This document shows positions 45,129-53,285 of a DNA stretch of 64,000 nt, piece by piece. The notes under the pieces are model-generated. The model saw only the letters and a list, made by a program, of their open reading frames with translations, did no database searches and was not told the origin of the DNA. Location of the stretch: assembly GCA_007556525.1 (NCBI GenBank), contig SWJS01000002.1:339380-403379 (forward strand), written 5' to 3'. The stretch comes from Lysobacteraceae bacterium CU05-9. GTDB lineage: Bacteria; Pseudomonadota; Gammaproteobacteria; Xanthomonadales; Xanthomonadaceae. A program made the translations under genes and the position numbers. Each line of letters opens with the position of its first letter. Within the stretch, counting starts at the first letter, position 1.

Positions 45129-45330
45129 AGGGAGAGTGTTCGGCAACAAAATCCAGCGGGTCGTATTCGCACACCGGGCAGTGGAAGGTGCCGAAGCCGT
45201 GGAGACACATCTCGCTGGTGCGGACAGCGCGCAAGTACACCTTGCGTTCGCCATCCACGAAAAAGCACCTCTCCTCTCCCTCGCAAACCACCATCACCGT
45301 GAAGCCGCACTTGGGGCAAGTCGCGATCAC
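45127..45330 (-). CDS. Small zinc-ribbon-like protein
   Basis: A 67-residue protein with two cysteine pairs, CPKCGF near residue 5 and HCPVCEYD near 51, and two further Cys, suggesting a treble-clef or zinc-ribbon fold. No family recognised. It faces vsr and ends inside repeat copy 1. The regular Cys spacing supports a real gene, although the start is not backed by a clear ribosome-binding site. Confidence 0.5.
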   Translation of the reverse strand: MIATCPKCGFTVMVVCEGEERCFFVDGERKVYLRAVRTSEMCLHGFGTFHCPVCEYDPLDFVAEHSP

Positions 45331-45363
45331 TGAGAAGTCACGCGCGCAATCAACAGATCGTCA

Positions 45364-46059
45364 TCAGAATCCCAAAACAATCTGGAACACTTTGGTGTCG
45401 CGCGCGATGCGTTTCGCCTCAGCGTCGTCCGAGCTAAATTCACTGTCACCAATCAGGTCATCGGAATCCCAGTTTTCCGGTGGTGTGAGACGTACGACCA
45501 CGGAGTCATCGAAGGTTTGCAACTTGCCGCGATTCCAGTTACTCACCGTGCCGCCGTAATCCCACGCGAAGCCGTAGAAGTTGATGGGGTTGGCGTTTGT
45601 TTTGACCAGATCCGCCAAAGTCGTGCCGATGCGGATGCCTTCGCGGGAGTGCCAGTTTTTGCCGATCACCGTGATCCGGTCGATCTCCGGTTTGTCGCCG
45701 TGCCACGCGATCGTGAATTCGTCGGGCGTTTTCGGGTACACCACCAGCGCATCAATGGTCTCGCCCTCACCAACATGCTGCTCCGTGCGCTTCACATTCG
45801 CCGCGCCATAAATGCGCTTGACGTCGGCCTCGGTGGTGTCTTCTTTAATTGCCCCAAAAAACTCCCCCGCCACCCACTCTCTCGACTCCGCCGGATTTGG
45901 CGGTGCTTCGGGTTCTGGTGCAGGCGATGTTTCCGGTGCTGCCGGCACGACTTCAGGCAGCGGCGTTTCCGCGGCGACGGTGGGTGCTGTCTCTGACTTG
46001 TTGCATGCGACGAGTGCGACACACATGATGCCGACAGTCGCGAAGAATCGCACGATCAT
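45364..46059 (-). CDS. Lipoprotein of unknown function
   Basis: A 231-residue protein with a lipobox (ALVAC, Cys near residue 19), a Pro/Glu/Ala-rich spacer to about residue 58, and a globular domain. The segment GAIKEDTTEADVKRIYG and RIGTTLADLVKTNANP are of the kind seen in small repeated SmpA/BamE-like folds; similarity is weak. Likely anchored in the outer membrane. No partner genes are evident. Confidence 0.7.
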   Translation of the reverse strand: MIVRFFATVGIMCVALVACNKSETAPTVAAETPLPEVVPAAPETSPAPEPEAPPNPAESREWVAGEFFGAIKEDTTEADVKRIYGAANVKRTEQHVGEGETIDALVVYPKTPDEFTIAWHGDKPEIDRITVIGKNWHSREGIRIGTTLADLVKTNANPINFYGFAWDYGGTVSNWNRGKLQTFDDSVVVRLTPPENWDSDDLIGDSEFSSDDAEAKRIARDTKVFQIVLGF

Positions 46060-46231
46060 CTGATTTCCCCGTTCAAAATGATGTTTCCCTCAATCTGCCA
46101 CCGCGTCGTGGCGGAGTCAATTCGTCGGCTTATTCTGCGTAAATTTCCCACAGTGGAATCCGTAAAATCCTACACGCAATTCACGGAAACTATGGCTTCC
46201 GCGGAGTACACTGAACCCAGAGGAAAACGAT

Positions 46232-46420
46232 ATGAACGCACGCACTATTGTTAGTACAAGCAAGAATTCGACGACGAAGGGTAAAGTGTCGTCTCGCAGG
46301 AAGTCACCGGGCTACAGCAAGTTCGATGTGGCGGACTTCCGTGTTTACGGTGCATCAGTCTCTAAACGGGATCGTGTTGCCATTATTAGGAAGGTCAAGG
46401 CTGCTCAGAGCGGTCAGTAG
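46232..46420 (+). CDS. Small basic protein upstream of the TIR-like gene
   Basis: A 62-residue Lys/Arg/Ser-rich protein (SKFDVADFRVYGASVSKRDRVAIIRKVKAA in two blocks). GAGG lies eight bases before the ATG. The next gene starts 25 bp downstream, so the two are likely co-transcribed. No known family; the conserved-looking C-terminal half may be an interaction segment. Confidence 0.5.
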   Translation: MNARTIVSTSKNSTTKGKVSSRRKSPGYSKFDVADFRVYGASVSKRDRVAIIRKVKAAQSGQ

Positions 46421-46445
46421 CATTAACTGTTGAGGGGTAATTGAT

Positions 46446-47009
46446 GTGGGGGCTACTTTTCGCAAAGATGCGGTGTTCGTCAATGCCCCGTTTTCAGATG
46501 ATTACAGTGAATTGTTCCGTGCGATGATTTTCGCGCTGATTGCTTGTGGTCGCCAACCTCGATGTGCCTTGGAAGAGGAGGATGGCGGTGAAATCAGACT
46601 CGTGAAAATTGCAAGGTTAATTGCTGACTCCGGCGCAAGCATTCACGACATTTCATACGTTCAACTTGACCCCAAGGTGAACCTCCCGCGCTTCAATATG
46701 CCGTTTGAGCTTGGCATGGTAATGGGAGCGAAATTGGTCGCCCGCGGAAGGGCCTTCAGTTCGCGCCCCATTTTGATTCTCGAGAACGAGCCATATTCGT
46801 TTCAGAAATGCCTATCTGATATTTCCGGCCAAGACGCTAAACCGCATAACGGCAGTCCAACTGCGGTGCTTTCAATCATCAGAAATTGGATTAGATCCGC
46901 AGATAAGACCGCTAAGGTTCCCGGCGACATGCAGCTGAAACGCTATTTTCAAAGATTCAACGAGCAGCTTCCGGATATCTGCAAGCTCGCACACACTAGC
47001 GCCGAGTGA
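46446..47009 (+). CDS. TIR / deoxyribosyltransferase-like protein
   Basis: A 187-residue soluble protein with a Rossmann-like opening (DAVFVNAPFSDDYSELFRAM), a charged CALEEEDGG segment near residue 40, SGASIHDISYV near 63 and a conserved FNMPFELGMVMGAK block near 83. This pattern resembles small proteins of the TIR/nucleoside-deoxyribosyltransferase fold in which a Glu near the second half cleaves N-glycosidic bonds. Start is GTG at 46446. With the small upstream gene it forms a two-gene unit within the defence-rich zone; an NAD- or nucleotide-degrading role is a guess. Confidence 0.55.
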   Translation: MGATFRKDAVFVNAPFSDDYSELFRAMIFALIACGRQPRCALEEEDGGEIRLVKIARLIADSGASIHDISYVQLDPKVNLPRFNMPFELGMVMGAKLVARGRAFSSRPILILENEPYSFQKCLSDISGQDAKPHNGSPTAVLSIIRNWIRSADKTAKVPGDMQLKRYFQRFNEQLPDICKLAHTSAE

Positions 47010-47079
47010 ATAAGTTACTTTGACCTGATCGGCTTCATGCAAGCATGGCTTGACGACGAAGCCAGCATGGTTCGATGAA

Positions 47080-47628
47080 TCACCGCAGGCGGTCGTACGG
47101 ATTCACGGCGCCCTCACCCAGCCGATAAATTCCGTAGTGCAGATGCGGCGGAGTGCCGCGCGCATTGCCGCTGTCGCCGACGAAACCGAGGACGGTGCCC
47201 GCTTCCACCCACTGCCCGACGGCGAGTGAGGGCGCATGCGATTCCAGGTGCGCGTAGTAGTGACGCTCGCGACCAGGACCCAACACCCACACGACGGTGC
47301 CGCCAAGCGAGTTCGGACTGAGCGAGACGACGAGGCCATCGGTGGCCGAGAGCACGGGTGTGTTACGCGGCCCAAAAATATCAATCCCCTCATGCTTGCG
47401 CCCGCCGCTGCGCGCCCCACCCCACGTGTCGACAAGCTGTCGCGACGCCACGCCCTGCACCGGCACGATCGCCAGGTGTTGCGGCGGATCTGCAGTGACG
47501 AAGTCGTAAACCTTGCCAGGTTGCGTGAGAAGCATCTTCAGCGGAAACGGACTTGCCATGGCTGCGGCGAGGCCGAGGAGAGCGGCGAGGAAAAGGAGGC
47601 CGAGGAGGTTTTTGACGGAACGATTCAT
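47080..47628 (-). CDS. M23 family metallopeptidase (LytM-type)
   Basis: A 182-residue peptidoglycan peptidase with an N-terminal membrane helix or signal (residues 8-25). The zinc ligands are His and Asp of KHEGIDIFG near residue 98 and the last His of HLHYGIY near 163, with a further His in YYAHLESH. The protein is complete. Anchored to the inner membrane facing the periplasm. Divergent from the trpB leader region. Confidence 0.87.
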   Translation of the reverse strand: MNRSVKNLLGLLFLAALLGLAAAMASPFPLKMLLTQPGKVYDFVTADPPQHLAIVPVQGVASRQLVDTWGGARSGGRKHEGIDIFGPRNTPVLSATDGLVVSLSPNSLGGTVVWVLGPGRERHYYAHLESHAPSLAVGQWVEAGTVLGFVGDSGNARGTPPHLHYGIYRLGEGAVNPYDRLR

Positions 47629-47638
47629 GGCTTACAGA

Positions 47639-47666
47639 TTGCCACACGTCGCGAATTGTGTATGAT
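47639..47666 (+). promoter_or_regulatory. Promoter of the trpB leader transcript
   Basis: -35 TTGCCA (47639-47644), 16-bp spacer, -10 TATGAT (47661-47666). The predicted transcript begins near 47673, about 58 bp before the Trp-containing leader peptide. Confidence 0.6.
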
Positions 47667-47730
47667 GAAAAACATGTTCACCGAACGCGCCACTGCCATG
47701 CACCAAATCGCCGCACTCGCCGGCGAACGC

Positions 47731-47799
47731 ATGAATGCACGATGGCGTTGGCGTCGCGACCGTCTCGTCGCAACGACGTCGGTGCTCGCCTGCGCATAA
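47731..47799 (+). CDS. trpL: trp leader peptide upstream of trpB
   Basis: A 22-codon frame MNARWRWRRDRL... with two Trp codons (TGG CGT TGG CGT) at positions 5 and 7. It ends 57 bp before a strong terminator hairpin and about 140 bp before trpB. An in-frame ATG at 47698 would give 33 codons. Ribosome stalling at the Trp codons would favour an antiterminator, as in classical trp attenuation. The reading as a leader rests on the Trp codons plus the terminator. Confidence 0.65.
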   Translation: MNARWRWRRDRLVATTSVLACA

Positions 47800-47855
47800 C
47801 AGGCACACTCTGAAGCCGCGCCCGCGGTAGCAACTCACAACACACAGCACACGAA

Positions 47856-47894
47856 CGTCGTTGACCGAAGAGAACGGTTGGCGGCGCTTTTTTT
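47856..47894 (+). terminator. Attenuator upstream of trpB
   Basis: CGTCGTTGACCG (47856-47867) pairs over all 12 positions, with G-U pairs, with CGGTTGGCGGCG (47875-47886), loop AAGAGAA, followed by C and seven T (47888-47894). It lies between the leader peptide and trpB. Confidence 0.8.
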
Positions 47895-47939
47895 GGCTTG
47901 TCAGAAATAAATTCACAACACATACGGAGTAATACCAAA

Positions 47940-49160
47940 ATGACCACGCAACACGGCTTGAACGCACAAATCCTCCCCAACGACGACGGCCTGTTTGGGC
48001 AATTCGGCGGCAAAATCGGCCACCCCGACCTCGCCCGCGCGATGCAGGAAGTTGAAGATGGGTTTCGCGAGATGATCAAGGATCCGCATTTTCATTCGGA
48101 GATGCGTGATCTATTGAAAAACTACGTCGGCCGCCCAAGCCCGGTCTATCACGCCGCGCGATTGAGTGAGGCGTGCGGCGGTGCGCAGATCTACCTGAAG
48201 CGCGAGGACTTGAACCACACCGGCGCTCACAAAATCAACCACTGCCTCGGCGAAGTCCTTCTCGCCAAGCGTCTGGGCAAGCGCAAAGTGATCGCTGAAA
48301 CCGGCGCTGGTCAACACGGTGTCGCACTCGCCACCGCCGCTGCATTGATGGGTCTCGAATGTGAAATCCACATGGGTGTCGTAGACATCGCGAAGGAACA
48401 CCCGAATGTCTCGCGCATGAAAATTCTCGGCTGCAAAGTTGTGCCCGTGTCGCGCGGTGCCGCTACTTTGAAAGAAGCTGTTGATAGTGCGTTTGAATCT
48501 TACATGGGGCAGTTGGATGAGGCTTTCTTCGCGATCGGATCGGTCGTCGGTCCTGCGCCATATCCGGAGATGGTCGCTTACTTCCAGTCCGTCGTCGGTC
48601 ACGAAGCGCGCGCACAAATTCTCGAAAAAACCGGTCGTTTACCCGACGTCGTCTGCGCTTGCGTCGGCGGTGGTTCCAATGCGATCGGATTATTCAACGC
48701 GTTTCTTGATGACGCTTCGGTGCGCATTGTCGGCGTCGAACCCGCCGGCGAAGGCGTCGATGTGCCGGGTCGTCACGCGGCCACGATGACGCGCGGTGTC
48801 GTTGGCGAAATCCAGGGCTTCAAGTGCTATGTTTTGTTGGACGACGACGGCGAGCCATCCGCGGTCCACTCCATCGCATCCGGCCTCGACTATCCTGGCG
48901 TCGGCCCGCAGCATTCCAACATGAAAGATATGGGCATCGCGTCGTATGAGTGTGCGACGGATGCCGAGTGTCTCGATGCGTTCCTCGCCTTGTCACGCCT
49001 GGAAGGAATCATCCCGGCATTGGAGTCGGCGCATGCGGTTGCATACGCGATGCGCGAAGCTGCTCGATTGCCGGCGACTTCGGCGATCCTCGTGAACTTG
49101 TCGGGTCGTGGTGATAAGGACATTGATTTTGTGCTGACGAAGCTCGGCGACAAGCTCTAA
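47940..49160 (+). CDS. trpB: Tryptophan synthase beta chain
   Basis: A 406-residue PLP enzyme that joins indole and serine to tryptophan. The PLP Lys lies in [14 protein letters not shown] near residue 90, [10 protein letters not shown] near 113 binds the cofactor, and GGGSNAIG near 235 is the phosphate loop. All are intact. The ATG at 47940 has GGAG ten bases upstream. It stands alone, without trpA or trpF next to it, and behind its own leader peptide and attenuator, so it is likely controlled by charged tRNA-Trp. Confidence 0.94.
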   Translation: MTTQHGLNAQILPNDDGLFGQFGGKIGHPDLARAMQEVEDGFREMIKDPHFHSEMRDLLKNYVGRPSPVYHAARLSEACGGAQIYLKREDLNHTGAHKINHCLGEVLLAKRLGKRKVIAETGAGQHGVALATAAALMGLECEIHMGVVDIAKEHPNVSRMKILGCKVVPVSRGAATLKEAVDSAFESYMGQLDEAFFAIGSVVGPAPYPEMVAYFQSVVGHEARAQILEKTGRLPDVVCACVGGGSNAIGLFNAFLDDASVRIVGVEPAGEGVDVPGRHAATMTRGVVGEIQGFKCYVLLDDDGEPSAVHSIASGLDYPGVGPQHSNMKDMGIASYECATDAECLDAFLALSRLEGIIPALESAHAVAYAMREAARLPATSAILVNLSGRGDKDIDFVLTKLGDKL

Positions 49161-49366
49161 TTTTGCGGGGTATCACAATTGTGGCGTTTTGCCACAGTTG
49201 TGACAGTGCGCGAAAACGAATGTGGCGGAGTCGTCAGGGGCCCGCCATATTTTGTGGTGTTACAAAGTGCTGCATTCGTAACCGTTTCGCAACCAAAACG
49301 GTTCTTTTTGTAGCGTTTTGTAACAGCGCGATATTCCAAAGACCTCGCGCCGCGTGCCGCGCGCGT
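49161..49366. repeat. Dispersed palindromic intergenic repeat, copy E
   Basis: After the trpB stop: TATCACAATTGTGGCG, GCCACAGTTGTGACAG, then TTCGTAACCGTTTCGCAACC, AAAACGGTTC and GTTTTGTAACAG. It combines the CACAATTGTG and the CGCAACC-AAACGGTT modules seen separately in the other copies. Lies between convergent genes. Confidence 0.75.
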
Positions 49367-49367
49367 A

Positions 49368-49763
49368 TTATTGACGCGAACAAGTGCCGGCGAATTCGTT
49401 GCGACGATCGATGAAGCCGGACAACTTGCCACGCTCGATATCAAGCTTCAGCGAGGTGCCGTCTTCAGGCTCCGACAAAATCGCCGTCCGATCGCCATCA
49501 AGCACCAACTGCGTGCCCAACGCCGCTGGAACGTTGACGAGCTGAAACGAACCGCGATCGTGATCCCACCACTTCACGAACCAACGCCACGACGACAACT
49601 CGAGATCGCCGCGAATCTCAGGAGCGACCATCTCCTCGGGAGTTCCACGATCCTGGGTCAATTGGCCGGTGCAGGAGAATTTTTGCAAATGATGCCCGTT
49701 GTAAAACGCCGTCACCGCATACACAAACGCCACAAACAAAACCGCCTTAGCCACACTCCACAT
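49368..49763 (-). CDS. Membrane-anchored protein of unknown function
   Basis: A 131-residue protein with one N-terminal helix (residues 4-20), then a soluble domain with SSWRWFVKWWDHDRGSF near residue 57 and two Cys that could form a disulfide (SCTG, GTCS). No family recognised. The composition and codon pattern fit the neighbourhood. Lies 36 bp downstream of the tauE-type gene in the same direction, so it may be co-transcribed. Confidence 0.6.
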   Translation of the reverse strand: MWSVAKAVLFVAFVYAVTAFYNGHHLQKFSCTGQLTQDRGTPEEMVAPEIRGDLELSSWRWFVKWWDHDRGSFQLVNVPAALGTQLVLDGDRTAILSEPEDGTSLKLDIERGKLSGFIDRRNEFAGTCSRQ

Positions 49764-49799
49764 CCGCTCGCTCCTTGAATGGATTTTCCCGTTAGCGTA

Positions 49800-50555
49800 T
49801 CACCCAAAAGCGTCGAATGCGGTTTTCAGAATCAACGCGCTGACGACCACCAAAAACGCCACTCGCACGAACCCGCTGCCGTGCTTCAACGCAAGGTGTG
49901 TGCCCACAAACGAGCCCGCAATATTCGCCACGCCCATCATCAATCCGATTTTCCACCAGATGTGACCCTTCGCCGCCAGCAACAAAATCGCCGCAATATT
50001 CGTCGCGACGTTGAGCACTTTCGCGCTCGCCGACGCATGCAGGAAGTCATAGCCGAGCAATCTCACGAACAGGAAGATCAGGAAGCTCCCTGTCCCCGGT
50101 CCAAAAATCCCGTCATACACCCCCAACACCACCGCAATCACTGCCGCCACGGCGACTTCATGTTTGCCTGCGAACTTCGGCGCGTGATGATGTCCGAGTT
50201 GCTTGTTGGTGAGCATGTAGATGAGCACCGCCGCGAGGATGAAGGGCAGCGCCTTGCGTAACGCGTCCGGATTGATCATCGTGAGCGCCTGCGCACCCGC
50301 AAGACTTCCGACGAACGCCGCCGCCGCTGCAACGAGCAATACTCGCCACTTGAGATCGACACGCCGCGCATATCTATACGTGGCGGCCATGGTGCCCCAG
50401 ACGCTGGCGGTTTTGTTCGTGCCGATTAACGTCGCTGGTGCCGCATTCGGAAACGCCGCAAACAACGCCGGCAACAAAACGAGCCCGCCACCTCCGACCA
50501 CCGCATCAATGAGACCGGCGCCGAAGCTGGCGAGCATGACAAAAATCTGTTCCAT
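49800..50555 (-). CDS. TauE/SafE family permease
   Basis: A 251-residue integral membrane protein with about eight helices. The family repeat is visible: GLIDAVVGGGGLVLLPAL near residue 15 and GVYDGIFGPGTGSFLIF near 150. Members export sulfite, sulfoacetate or related anions. The ATG at 50555 gives the standard opening; the frame extends to 50570. Divergent from the small membrane protein at 50573 with no room for two separate promoters beyond overlap. Confidence 0.87.
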   Translation of the reverse strand: MEQIFVMLASFGAGLIDAVVGGGGLVLLPALFAAFPNAAPATLIGTNKTASVWGTMAATYRYARRVDLKWRVLLVAAAAAFVGSLAGAQALTMINPDALRKALPFILAAVLIYMLTNKQLGHHHAPKFAGKHEVAVAAVIAVVLGVYDGIFGPGTGSFLIFLFVRLLGYDFLHASASAKVLNVATNIAAILLLAAKGHIWWKIGLMMGVANIAGSFVGTHLALKHGSGFVRVAFLVVVSALILKTAFDAFG

Positions 50556-50572
50556 CGTGCGACTATACAATT

Positions 50573-50782
50573 ATGATCCACACCATCGCCAACATCGCGA
50601 CAGCGATTGTCGCCGCCGGATTAATTTGGGGACTCGTCGCGGATAATTTTCATGTGAAGATTTTTTTCCTGACATGCATCATCGTCGCAGGACTTTACGG
50701 CGCGGCAACGGCGAGCAAAAAAATCCTCTACATCCAAGCGCTCCCGGCCCTCATCGCGCTCGTGTTATTGCACATCCGATAA
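50573..50782 (+). CDS. Small two-helix membrane protein
   Basis: A 69-residue protein that is almost wholly hydrophobic, with two or three helices (about residues 5-22, 29-46 and 53-67). No recognised family. Begins 18 bp from the divergent permease start. Confidence 0.5.
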   Translation: MIHTIANIATAIVAAGLIWGLVADNFHVKIFFLTCIIVAGLYGAATASKKILYIQALPALIALVLLHIR

Positions 50783-50862
50783 AACCAAAACCAGCGCCAC
50801 CCATAGCGTACACCCCAACCTTGCGACAGATAACGCTGGCCCACCCGCATTAGCGGCGGATG

Positions 50863-51624
50863 TTAGGTGCGATCGGCAGGATCCCGCGGATCGCGTTGAG
50901 GACGGCCGCCCCCGCGGCGCGTGCGCTCCATGTCGTGCTTGAGACGATCGACTTCATCGAAGTACGCAGCGGATTTTTCACCAGAACGCATCATGCGAAC
51001 GTTCTTCGACAAATCACCAAACGCATCACGCGCGCCACGCCCACTTTTGTCAAAAGCCATCCGATGACTTTCGCGGAAGCCCATGCGTTCGGCATCCAGG
51101 AACGCGCCAAGATCCGCCGCGAGAAATACGAATTCCCAACCGAGTTCCGTGCGTGCGTCGATCAGACGCTTGATGTCTTGGTGGCGGAAGCGTTGGCTAT
51201 GATTCTCCTGCCCATCCGTCACGACCACGACGAGGATCTTCGCGGGCCTTTCGCCATCTCCAAGGCGCGCCAACGTTGCATCAAGTTCCTCGATGTTCAT
51301 CCCGACCGCATCGAGCAACGGCGTCATGCCACGCGGCACGAACGTCTTCCGCGTCAGCTCCGGCACCGTCGGCAAAAGCTGGAAATTGTAAATCTTCTCG
51401 TACGGATCCTGGCTATCAAACTGCACCAGACTCAGCGTCGCCTTCCCCGGCGCTGCGCGTTGTTCCGACAAAAACCCATTAAACCCACCAATCACATCGT
51501 CTGCGATTGACGCCATCGAACCGGACCGGTCCAAAACCACGCTCACATGCGTGTACCCCGCGGCCTGAGCCGCACCTGCAGGCATAGCGTTGCCGCTCGC
51601 CGCACTACCGACGTTATCCGTCAT
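50863..51624 (-). CDS. Von Willebrand factor A domain protein
   Basis: A 253-residue soluble protein with a VWA domain. The metal-ion site is DRSGSMASI near residue 32, with the Thr of RGMTPLLDAV near 100 and VVVVTDGQENHSQ near 133. After the domain comes a charged tail ending in an Arg/Asp/Pro-rich stretch. Proteins of this size with an intact MIDAS often act as adaptors with MoxR or kinase partners or in tellurite-type stress loci. No such partner is nearby. Confidence 0.82.
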   Translation of the reverse strand: MTDNVGSAASGNAMPAGAAQAAGYTHVSVVLDRSGSMASIADDVIGGFNGFLSEQRAAPGKATLSLVQFDSQDPYEKIYNFQLLPTVPELTRKTFVPRGMTPLLDAVGMNIEELDATLARLGDGERPAKILVVVVTDGQENHSQRFRHQDIKRLIDARTELGWEFVFLAADLGAFLDAERMGFRESHRMAFDKSGRGARDAFGDLSKNVRMMRSGEKSAAYFDEVDRLKHDMERTRRGGGRPQRDPRDPADRT

Positions 51625-51771
51625 CTTCTACTCCCTTGGCCCACGTATCGAGCGAGCCGCTTTACCCACGCCGGTCAGTGGCGCGTATTCGTAGTTTGGC
51701 GTGACGGATTCTCCCTGGGCGAGATTTCCCGATTTTTGTTTGGACGAAGTTGGAAATTGTTTTTAGGCACG

Positions 51772-51821
51772 TTTTCAAAGGTTGAATCTGTGTCCATGGA
51801 CGCAAGTTCAACCTTTGAAAA
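51772..51821. repeat. Palindromic TGTCCATGGAC repeat, copy 2
   Basis: Perfect 15-bp arms TTTTCAAAGGTTGAA (51772-51786) and TTCAACCTTTGAAAA (51807-51821) around TCTGTGTCCATGGACGCAAG. It overlaps the last codons of the AbiEi-like gene. Confidence 0.9.
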
Positions 51822-52761
51822 GCTGCTCAGGAACATTCAACGACAATTTCCATCGATCACTCAGATTGCTGGAATACGTCCGGGCGGCATCAAGTCGCAT
51901 CGAACCTCCGCGTTGCAAAGCGTCGACCCAGTCATCCGGTGCACGTTCAACGATACCCAAGCGCTCGAGCAAAAAACCGATCCGCGCCTTGTCAGCCAAT
52001 GTCCCATCGCGATCCAGCCGCGAGATGATCGAATCAACGTCACTCCTATCACATCGTCGGAATGCCTCAAGAACGACAGACCACCCACCGCACTTCGAAG
52101 GCTCCCGTGTCATGTCTATAAAAGTCTCGGCGCGACTGGTGACAGACTCGTTGTAATCAGTCCAACCACAATCAAGTCGCGCATCGCGCACACGCACCCA
52201 TTGAAACCCCGATAGCCGCCAAGGACTGACCTCTCGCATCATCGGCATATCCTTCCACGGCAAACCGTGACGTTCCGACTCTTTCATCGCAAGCTCGCGC
52301 CAAATGGGGCGTGGTGGAGATTTTGTGTATATAAAAGGCGCATCCCAATCCGCAAGTTTGTGAATATGCATCGCGGTCCCGAAGGCGAAGCATCCAAACG
52401 GATCGATCTGTGAAATGAACTCACGTGGCTCAACGTACGGGTGGAATGCGAGAAACATTCCGTTCGCCCCATCGATTCGATACAGCAGGTCGGCTTCAAG
52501 CAAGCGCTCGCGAAACTTCCGGAACTCGCGGTAGTTGAGCTCCAACAGGTTACCTTGCCAGAGCTTATACATGTCCCAGTTCCAGCAGCGCACCATCGTC
52601 ACGAATGCAGCTGCCAACTCCCAGGTCGCGATGACAGTTCGTTTTCGATGCCAACAAAAATATTCCACCAACGTCCGCTCGAGCGCCTCCTCGATACTGA
52701 TCGCAGGTGCACGCTCTGCAAAGTGATGCAATATCGGCGCCTGCGATGCCGCAGAGTGCAT
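51808..52761 (-). CDS. AbiEi-like regulator/antitoxin, solitary
   Basis: A protein of about 317 residues. After a variable N-terminus it has a possible winged-helix region (WELAAAFVTMVRCW ... FRKFRERLLEADLLYRI) and then ISQIDPFGCFAFGTAMHIHKLADW near 130, the type of block that marks AbiEi antitoxin domains. The nucleotidyltransferase toxin AbiEii that normally follows is missing. The ATG at 52761 is chosen; the frame extends to 52803 into repeat copy 3. The gene is bracketed by two related palindromic repeats 1,000 bp apart, so gene plus repeats look like one unit. Family assignment is moderate. Confidence 0.5.
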   Translation of the reverse strand: MHSAASQAPILHHFAERAPAISIEEALERTLVEYFCWHRKRTVIATWELAAAFVTMVRCWNWDMYKLWQGNLLELNYREFRKFRERLLEADLLYRIDGANGMFLAFHPYVEPREFISQIDPFGCFAFGTAMHIHKLADWDAPFIYTKSPPRPIWRELAMKESERHGLPWKDMPMMREVSPWRLSGFQWVRVRDARLDCGWTDYNESVTSRAETFIDMTREPSKCGGWSVVLEAFRRCDRSDVDSIISRLDRDGTLADKARIGFLLERLGIVERAPDDWVDALQRGGSMRLDAARTYSSNLSDRWKLSLNVPEQLFKG

Positions 52762-52775
52762 TCCAAAGGGGCGGC

Positions 52776-52820
52776 GAAAGGTTGAATCTGTGTCCATTGA
52801 CACATGTTCAACCTTTGAAA
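52776..52820. repeat. Palindromic TGTCCATTGACA repeat, copy 3
   Basis: Arms AAAGGTTGAA (52777-52786) and TTCAACCTTT (52807-52816) around TCTGTGTCCATTGACACATG. Identical to copy 2 in the arms and exactly 1,000 bp from it, in the same orientation; the inner loop differs. Confidence 0.9.
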
Positions 52821-52905
52821 ACTCACTAAAAACGATCTTCCCCGCCGCGCGCGACGGATGCGCCGCTCACGCCGACGAATGGTACGCGCCGCGCCGCGTC
52901 AGCGG

Positions 52906-53202
52906 CTAGGACCCGAGTTCGAGTTCCTCGGCGAGCTCACCGTCCGTCAAGTAATCGGCGCGATCAACCATTTCGGGATCGAGATGCAGAAATCCGTGAT
53001 ACTCTCCGTCATCCAACACCCCGACGAGGAATGCGCCATCCTGCGACCCTTCCCCTCCTTTCTCGACACGTGTTGCAAACGTCAGCATGGCTGCCCGCGC
53101 ACGCTCCTCCAACCGCAACCGACGCTCCTTGTATGTGTCCAACTCATCAAATGGAATCAAATATCCATCGACTTCAACAAACCGCACATCTTCTTGCTTC
53201 AT
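52906..53202 (-). CDS. Small acidic protein of unknown function
   Basis: A 98-residue hydrophilic, Glu/Asp-rich protein with a helical basic segment (YKERRLRLEERARAAML) and an acidic C-terminus. No membrane segment, no Cys motif and no known family. Plausible as a gene by composition, single, between the AbiEi-like unit and the glutathione transferase. Confidence 0.5.
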   Translation of the reverse strand: MKQEDVRFVEVDGYLIPFDELDTYKERRLRLEERARAAMLTFATRVEKGGEGSQDGAFLVGVLDDGEYHGFLHLDPEMVDRADYLTDGELAEELELGS

Positions 53203-53285
53203 GGAACGCGACCTCGGCTGATTGGGAACAATTTTATTTTGCGAGTGGCGACGTAAGAATTTCGTTTGGCGAAAATTAAATTCTT

